The translations under genes were made by a program, and so were the position numbers. 64,000 nucleotides of DNA from Prostheceraeus crozeri (Eukaryota; Platyhelminthes; Polycladida; Euryleptidae), in the NCBI GenBank assembly GCA_907163375.1, contig CAJQUW010003071.1, forward strand, positions 1-64,000, read 5' to 3'. Shown piece by piece: positions 57,537-64,000 of the stretch. Below the pieces are notes generated by a model. It saw only the letters and a list, made by a program, of their open reading frames with translations, had not been told where the DNA came from and did not search any database. Each line of letters opens with the position of its first letter. The first letter of the stretch is position 1.

Positions 57537-58093
57537 TATTCTCATCAGAAAGATTTTCTCATTTATACAGCCATGCCCATCGCTGTTTGGAAATATTCGT
57601 AAGTCGTTACGCGAAGTTTTTTGGAGAATTGTCAATTTCCCACAATGTTCACATGCTACTTCACATAAATGAATTTGTCGTGAAATATGGATCCTTAAGT
57701 AAATTTTCGACTTTTCGTTTTGAAAGCTATCTCGGCCGCTTGAAGCGCCGCATCAAAGTTACAAGATTTGTTTTTCCCCATGTGATTGAACAGCTAAGGA
57801 ACCTTCGTGACTGTGTTGATAAGAACCCTACCATAAAGTTCACAGATTCTAGTCCAAACAACGTCGCAGTGATTGGTGAACAGGTAGTACTTGTGGATGG
57901 AGTCTCCTCTGATGGCACAGTGGTGGGAGCGATCATGATCTTCAGAAGAGACTTGTTCGATTATCCTTACAAGTCAAGTTGCCTTGGCATAGGTTATTTT
58001 GCTCTATCACGCAGAAGAACGAAAGGGCATCCCACTAACAAGGCCATATGCTTTCCTCTGGAAAATGAGTATGTTGTGTTCCCGTTAGTTTAA

Positions 58094-58782
58094 TACAAGA
58101 AGGACTGAGAAATTGGGTTCCCTGCACGACATAGTAAAGGCAATCAGTACCGGTATTGCTGATAAATAATAATTGCTTTGAATGTTTGATCTCAGTTATA
58201 TATAGAATTTTAATGGTCGAAAACAGCTACTCCGTCCTTCATCAAAGGCCCTTACTTTTCTATTGTTGATCGTGCATTTGTATCAAGGTGTCCACTGTAC
58301 GTTAATTTTGAAAAAGTATGAAAATATGCGTGAATTAAAAGTCTACGTGAATTTTAAAACCTATGAAAATGTATGTGAATTGTGAAGAAATTATGAAAAT
58401 GTAGTGAAAATGTATTTTTTCAAGAATTGTGATGATGTGCGCAAATTGTATAGTACATTTAAAAATTATGAAAATGATCGTGAATTTTAAAAAATTATGA
58501 GAAGTTGTGCTATCATGAGTAATGTGATAATGTTGCAAGTGGTGCGCGAATTTATTTCGTGGACACGAATTGTATACGTAAATTATTTTCGGCAGATAGG
58601 GTGAGTACCCTGATTTATTGTCTCTAACTATGTGATTGTCTCTAATCAGCAATTAAACAAATATATGAATATTTTCTATTAACTATCAGCGATGATATTC
58701 TTAATTTTCTGTGGCTCATGTACCTTCAGCTCAGTGTTATATAAATGTTTGTTTTGTTGATTTTAGGATTGCTTCCTATTAT
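58094..58782. other. No gene recognised
   Basis: 3' flank of the CACTA-like gene; AT-rich with repeated GTGAATTTTAAAA / TATGAAAATG words at about 58,325-58,510 that form a loose simple repeat. Confidence 0.4.
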
Positions 58783-60730
58783 CAGGGTTGCCACTCTTCC
58801 GGCTTTAACCTGATTTCCGGTTTTTTTAGAATAAATTAAGTACATGTATAGTGAGAAAATGTTTTGCCAAGGAACAAATAATTTGGATTTTGAACTATTT
58901 TAGATTTTGAAGGGGCCCTTTTAAGATTGCGAGTGGGCCCTTTTGAGATTGTGTAGTGGCACTTTAAGATCGTGAGGGGGCCTTTTGAGATTTTGAAGGG
59001 GCCCTTTTGAGATTGCGAGTGGGCCCTTTTGAGATTGTGTAGTGGCACTTTAAGATCGTGAGGGGGCCTTTTGGGATTGTGGAGGGGCCCTTTTAAGATC
59101 GTGAATGGGCCCTTTTGAGATTTTGAAGGGGCCCTTTTGAGATTGCGAGTGGGCCCTTTTGAGATTGTGTAGTGGCACTTTAAGATCGTGAGGGGGCCTT
59201 TTGGGATTGTGGAGGGGCCCTTTTAAGATCGTGAATGGGCCCTTTTGAGATTTTGAAGGGGCCCTTTTAAGATCGTGAGGGGGCCCTTTTGAGATCGTGA
59301 GGGGCCCTTTTGAGATTGTGATGGGGACCTTTTGAGACTTCGAAGGGACCCTTTTAAGATCGTGATGATGCCCGTTTGAGATTGTGAACGGGTCTTTTTG
59401 AGAATGTGAACGAGACCATCTAAGATCGTGAAGGGGCCATATCTAGATTTTAAAAGGGACCCATAAGATTTTGTGAAACAGCTCTTTGAGATTGTGAACG
59501 GCAACTGTCTTAGTTTTTGAAGAGCTCTTTTTAGATATGAATAGACCTCTTGAGATTGTAAAGGGTCTACAGAATTGAGACCGGGACCCTTAAAGATAAG
59601 AGCATGTGGGGCCTTTTTAGATTATGTAGGGCTCTTTAAAACTGTGAATGGGACGAAGCAGATTGTGAAGAGACCTTAAAGACCCTGCAATTTTTAAGAG
59701 TGGTCAAATTCAATGCAGATGCTTTATAAAAATCCGCTTGACTCTTGAGCAGAAGATTCTTCTACAAGGAAGTCTGTGATCCTTTCGTCAATCCTAAGAA
59801 ACTGGACAAACGCAAGTTATCAAGGTTTTGAAATAAGAAATAAATTTACGTGGGAATGCTTGACGAAAAAGTTGTAATGCGTAATTATGGAGTCTGTTAT
59901 GAATTGAGTTCTGATTGCTTTGATGCTCTACAGAACGTTCATTTCAAGAGGCGTCTTCCAGAAAAATATGAAATAAAAATCTACTAAAGCGTTTCGGGAA
60001 TGCAGGGGAGTGACGAAAGAATAATTTGTACGGTCACTTGTTGCAAAAGCGGCTAAATTTCCGCAAAGACACAGTGAAAATTGAAATCTCGCAAACAACC
60101 GCAGGAGTGATGAGGATTTCTTTTTGTGTTGATTTTGCGTTTACTTATGCCATGGCGACTCAACCTTTATCAAATAGCTGTCATAATCTTGTTTGAATGC
60201 CAAAAGCTGTTCTTAGATGTAATTGTTTTTTATTATGTTTGAAGTACAAGAGGTGAGAGCAAGCTTTGAAACAATTAAGTAAAATCATCTATAGGCCTAC
60301 ATGTAGATTATTCGATAATATACAGTCTTTATATCAGCTGAAATCGTCAATCGTTCAATAACTTAACGCTGATTTTGCACTGGTGGCAGGTAGAGGGGTC
60401 TTTGTAGTGCACTCTGTCTAACCTTCGAAAACGGTTCTCCTGAAAGTAGTAACTGTTCGAGTCACGTATTCTAGTGCACCTTGTTGAAACTGATGACTGA
60501 ATAAGCATCATTAATGATTTTATAAATTTACTTGCTAACTGTGAGGATTCAGAAGCATCTTTATTAGAATAGACCCAACTTCTGCTTGAACGCCTTCAAA
60601 ATTTACCTGGTTGTGTGATATCGAATGATCGTAAGTTTCTTACTTTGAGAGGGTCCACGACTACGTGATTTAGGAAGCCCATTCCGATGTGACTTTCCGC
60701 TTTTTATTTTTGATAAGAGTGGCAGCCCTG
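58783..60730. mobile_element. hAT-like non-autonomous element with internal minisatellite, 1.95 kb
   Basis: The ends CAGGGTTGCCACTCTTCCGG and (complement of the right end) CAGGGCTGCCACTCTTATCA form imperfect inverted repeats. Both sides carry TATTAT (58,777-58,782 and 60,731-60,736), a possible 6-bp target duplication, although it is AT-rich and therefore weak. The CAGGG start fits hAT. No transposase frame; the minisatellite occupies the left third. Confidence 0.6.
58905..59690 (+). repeat. Minisatellite, ~22-bp unit with 133-bp higher-order repeat
   Basis: The unit is roughly GTGAGGGGGCCCTTTTGAGATT with variants (AAGATC, GGGATT). In the left half, six units form a 133-bp higher-order repeat, seen at about 58,990 and again at about 59,123. 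The array decays towards the right, ending at about 59,690. Open frames in it (KGPLTILKGP-type) are repeat artefacts. Confidence 0.9.
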
Positions 60731-61398
60731 TATTATGAAAATTGCACGTAGACACTTAATATTGCTGTACATGTTCCAAAGAAATTTTGGATGTTTAGAG
60801 TTTTTATCTCTTGTAATACATTATTGTGAATATTCAAGTTTGGTTAATTTTTGTTGACGTTTCGTATAACTAGTTTGCAGCCAATGCAATCGATGATTTA
60901 TTGATAGATAATTATGTATTGAGCTATGAGAAATTTCTTCGCATAGATAGAAAATCCTCACATTGTTAATAGAAGTATGCAGTTATTGCAGTCCTTCAGG
61001 AAATAGTACGTAAAAGTTACCTATTGATTATACAAATAGGAATTGTTTGTCACTGCAGTCCTACAAAAATAAGTAATACGTCAAGTCTATATTTTCCAAG
61101 GAGATTTGTCTATGACCTGCAAATTTTGATTAAATTAGCTTAGCATCCTGGCTCAACAGGGTCTCATGAATAACACAGTTAAGGATCTCAAACTCAAAAT
61201 ATTGTCGGGAAAAAATTTCCTGGATTTCCCGATAAACCCCAATGAGAAGTTTCATTTATCCTTTATCACAGCTGAATAACACAGAGCATCGTTGATTTTT
61301 TGTTGAACTTGAATTAGAGACTTAAGTTATCACGCGTGTATTAATGCTGTTTGATAGCTCGATGAAAAGTCTTTTATAGTTTACGGTTTTATTTTCAG
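60731..61398. other. No gene recognised
   Basis: Probably intron or upstream sequence of the gene beginning at 61,399. Nothing supported. Confidence 0.4.
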
Positions 61399-63052
61399 AT
61401 GAATGTCATCACAGATGTTGACGAAACGCAGGAGCCAGAGTTCTCCGAACTGAAATTCGGAGTGGTCTACTTTAAATTTGACAAGCAAGTCCGTATTTAT
61501 GGACTGAATGAAATTGCTGGTTGGAGTGAAACATCATATATAAAGTTGAAGCAGTACGAGAAAGTGATCCTGGAAGCGGATTATCAATTCAAAAATTATG
61601 ATGTACGTTGCTATCCTTATCGATTTAAACATTCGGTAAAAAAGTAGCTGGAATAAAATTGAGTACGCCTTCATCGTAGACAGCATACCAAACCTGCGAC
61701 TTGGCGACAAGTGAGGGTATGAGAGTGACAAATCGTCTCACAATGTTTCTCGTACAACCTGTGCGCATCATCACGTCAACCAACTATTCAAATCTGAGGC
61801 ACCTGATGATATGCGTGAAATATTGTGAGAAAATGTGTCGCTTTCACACCATCACTTGTCGTTAACTTGTAGTTTTGGCTAACTGAAATAAGTTTGAGTT
61901 ATTTGAATGACAAGTAATTACCATCATATTCAAATTTTTGCCAGCATCAATATTTCAGTATCTGAATTACACACTGTCCTATGATGCCTATCTGTAATGC
62001 GCTTTATTTTTATGAATTTACATCTACAATTTTATGATTGACGTAAATTCCCGTTCTATATTTAGATACCATGATTGATCATGATTTTTAAATAAATGTT
62101 ACTTCAGTAATCAATTTCTTAAATAAGTTAAAAGTCTTGATAGTTATCTTTATTTTATTTCAGGTCAGAATCATTCAAGTCGGTACCAACAAGATGGATC
62201 TGAAAGATGTCTTTTATTTTGCAAGTAATTTGAAGAAGCTTGGCTACAGAATTGGAAGCATAGTATCACATTTCAAACCTATTCGGAATGGAAATAAGAG
62301 ACAGATACTGCCGCCAATGACGGTATGTATTACATCTGCATGCTTCAAATTTATCTTTGATATTTGTTGTATGAAAATTTCCGCAGGTTTTCCAAAGACA
62401 CAAAGAAACATCCACGGACTACACAGACGATGCAAGGTCTCAGCAGCTGAGCTCCAAACCAGATGTACGCTTATTCGCATGGTCGTTATTTGTGGTTAGT
62501 AATATGATTCGTAATATGATGAACTCAGTATATCTTGGAATATTAATGATGTACGTACGAAGTGCCTTTGATTTCACTTGCCGAAGTTATAGGTCACCTT
62601 ACCACTCCTTTTCTAAAGTGGCTACTGTTTCAATTGTTCATCAGCATGTTAGGATTTGCGTTGTTTCATATGAACCGAGGAGAAAGTTTCATGTGCAGCT
62701 GATATTGTTTTGTAGCAAACCCTAAACGTGAGTGATGAGGAGGAGCTTCTTTTGCCTCTGCCCATGGAAGTCATGCCGACCACGTCATATGAAGCCGCGC
62801 CTGTTCCTGCCCCCTGTATAACACCCTGTTCTGCCTCCTCCGTACCACCCACTACACCACTTTCTGTCACCGAAAGACCCATTGCACCGCTTTCCGCCTC
62901 CTCCGAATCTTCGGCTACCCCCAACATTCCCCAACGGCGTCAAGGATCATCACCTCGGGACAAATATGCAATTGAGGTCAGAAGGATTATGACAAGACTG
63001 ACGGAAGCTGCTGAATCTCAGGGAATTGATGTAACAACCTCCAATCCCCTAG
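61399..63052 (+). CDS. Unrecognised spliced host gene, four exons visible
   Basis: Exons 61,399-61,635, 62,164-62,322, 62,387-62,464 and 62,716-63,052 are bounded by GT-AG sites (TTTTCAG|ATG, TCG|GTAAAA, TTTCAG|GTC, ACG|GTATGT, CCGCAG|GTT, GAT|GTACGC, TTTGTAG|CAA, CTAG|GTTAGT) and keep phase 0 at all internal joins. Products by exon: ELKFGVVYFKFDKQVRIYGL..., VRIIQVGTNKMDLKDVFYFA..., VFQRHKETSTDYTDDARSQQ..., and an acidic then Pro/Ser/Thr-rich segment (SDEEELLLPLPMEVMPTTSY...) ending RDKYAIEVRRIMTRLTEAAE. The first ATG directly follows an acceptor, so upstream exons may exist, and the gene continues rightward (last exon ends in phase 1). I recognise no domain. The basic C-terminal helix after a disordered linker suggests a nuclear or regulatory protein, but that is speculative. 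Confidence 0.6.
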
Positions 63053-63639
63053 GTTAGTGATTTATTTCATGTTTCACTTCACTTAAAAACCGCACGTTAT
63101 TTAGACTACTTATAGATTTACAACAACAGAAAAGCTAATGTGTAAAATCGGTCCCATTCATTTTCAAACGGATCGATGCTTTTGCTGTATCTCCTCCATT
63201 AATAGAAGCCTCCATAGACAATAGGAAAAAATGTTCTCGTTATCAGTTCGCAGCATTTTGATTGTTTTTATTAAATGAAATTAGCCGAAGCTGCTTATAT
63301 ACACCTCTTTTTGAAACTCAATGCTTCGCCAACCGACCGCATGAAGAGATAATGACACAGCATCAGGAAGTTGGATAACCCACTCAAGCGCAATGTCTAA
63401 TTCGAAAGTGTAGTCACAATTTATACAGCAAAAGCCACTTTATATTTACACATGAACACACATGTTTATGTAGGGCCTACTGGGTGATCAGGTCGGACTG
63501 GCGAAATCGATTTTGCCATCTTACAATTTTGTGCGTTGAAAGACTTATCTGTTACCTATTATTTAATTTATTTTACTCAGCAATGATTTTTAAGTATTTC
63601 TTCACTGATTATATAATTAGTAGAGAATTTTTTAATTAT
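63053..63639. other. Intron of the above gene, or intergenic
   Basis: AT-rich; no further exon is visible before the LINE fragment. Confidence 0.4.
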
Positions 63640-64000
63640 TTTGAAGAAAACTAAAGTCATGGACATCCGAAAGCAAAACTCTCCAGTCTTAATCAGAACT
63701 ATTAAACCGAGTGACTCAATCACCATACTTGGTGTCATTTCCATAAGTCCTTGAAGTGGGATGACCATGTCAGATATGTGACAAGAAGGGCAGCAGTTCA
63801 TCTTCTGAAATTGCTTAGCCGTAATCCCAGTGTCAATATGCATGTCCTGATGCTAATTTATCAGCAACTCATCTTGAGCATTATAGAGTATAACAGCCCA
63901 CTTATGATTTGTATAAAAGCGAAGGATACACAAGTATATACTTGAGAATCTGCAAAAACGGTGCCACAGAATAATTTGCGGAAAATGTTCTACAAACTGC
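63640..64000 (+). pseudogene. CR1/Jockey-type LINE reverse transcriptase fragment (runs off right edge)
   Basis: Frames encode KTKVMDIRK, SITILGVIS and then, after a frame change near 63,752, KWDDHVRYVTRRAAVHLLKL and LMLIYQQLILSIIEYNSPLM. This is the thumb/connection region after the RT core (LGV...L.W..HV...R.A..L..L ... IY...I...I.Y) typical of CR1/Jockey-group LINEs. Stops and the frame change show that it is a decayed copy. It may lie in the intron of the preceding gene. Confidence 0.65.

Larger units (their letters stand above)
54099..58093 (+). pseudogene. CACTA/EnSpm-like (Transposase_21-type) transposase gene, split by a Tigger
   Basis: The exon opens after a TTTTTTCAG acceptor at 54,098. 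The first frame (54,110-54,961) has an acidic Ser-rich N-terminus, then NIDGLPLYRSSSTVLWPIL (first Asp), FPIAIHLGKHKP and FVCDAPARAFLQGV (second Asp) with CCYC. FPVDELHCIYLGVFRRM follows in a shifted frame (break near 54,960). The Tigger at 55,297-57,536 interrupts the gene after LLHFACYV; beyond it, FSSERFSHLYSHAHRCLEIF, SISHNVHMLLHINEF and RFESYLGRLKR lead to the stop at 58,093. Without the Tigger and one TA, the frame is continuous. The motif set resembles metazoan EnSpm/CACTA-like transposases; no CACTA termini are found, so a host gene derived from one is possible. Non-functional here. Confidence 0.65.

Noticed and set aside
58836-59504. Minus-strand frames of the type KGPLTILKGPL in the minisatellite
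   Set aside because: They arise from translation of the 22-bp repeat; there is no start context or homology.
1-64000. CRISPR arrays, bacterial operons, rRNA or clear tRNA genes
   Set aside because: No regularly spaced repeats with unique spacers, no bacterial gene organisation and no rRNA-like sequence; the GT-AG introns and transposon types are animal-like.

Overview
The window is eukaryotic DNA, most likely from an invertebrate animal and possibly a marine one. It is AT-rich, genes are sparse and split by GT-AG introns, and most of the sequence is mobile elements: Polinton-like elements with a protein-primed type B polymerase, RTE and CR1-type LINEs, Tigger/pogo, hAT, Tc1 and CACTA-like DNA transposons and MITEs. 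I cannot name the species.

Layout. 1-13,308 is the right-hand part of one Polinton-like element (copy A), running off the left edge. Its visible parts are two small paralogous minus-strand ORFs, two structural-type genes, the polymerase, small accessory ORFs, a zinc/coiled-coil gene and a subterminal array of ~300-bp repeats. It ends inside an RTE-clade LINE, whose reverse transcriptase continues to 15,002. 15,100-20,359 is mostly non-coding and carries a pogo-like MITE.

20,366-40,645 is the most unusual object: a second Polinton-like element arranged as a near-perfect palindrome. Two ~9.8-10 kb arms run head to head around a ~0.5-kb unpaired centre. Its ends begin AGTAGTAA/end TTACTACT and are flanked by the 6-bp direct repeat GACACA, so it appears to have inserted as one palindromic unit, into a coding-like host ORF whose halves lie on either side. 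Each arm carries the zinc/coiled-coil gene, accessory ORFs, the polymerase and part of a structural gene. No integrase, packaging ATPase or protease is visible, so it was probably mobilised in trans. All copies are broken fossils. Copy A and the arms form a mosaic: some blocks are nearly identical, while the polymerase and zinc/coiled-coil gene are clearly diverged.

40,652-64,000 is host DNA rich in DNA transposons. It holds a foldback MITE, a Tigger end, Tc1 and LINE remnants, a 449-bp sequence present twice, a hAT MITE, a CACTA-like transposase gene split by a complete 2.24-kb Tigger, a 1.95-kb hAT-like element containing a minisatellite, an unrecognised spliced gene (at least four exons, 61,399-63,052) and a CR1-like LINE fragment at the right edge.
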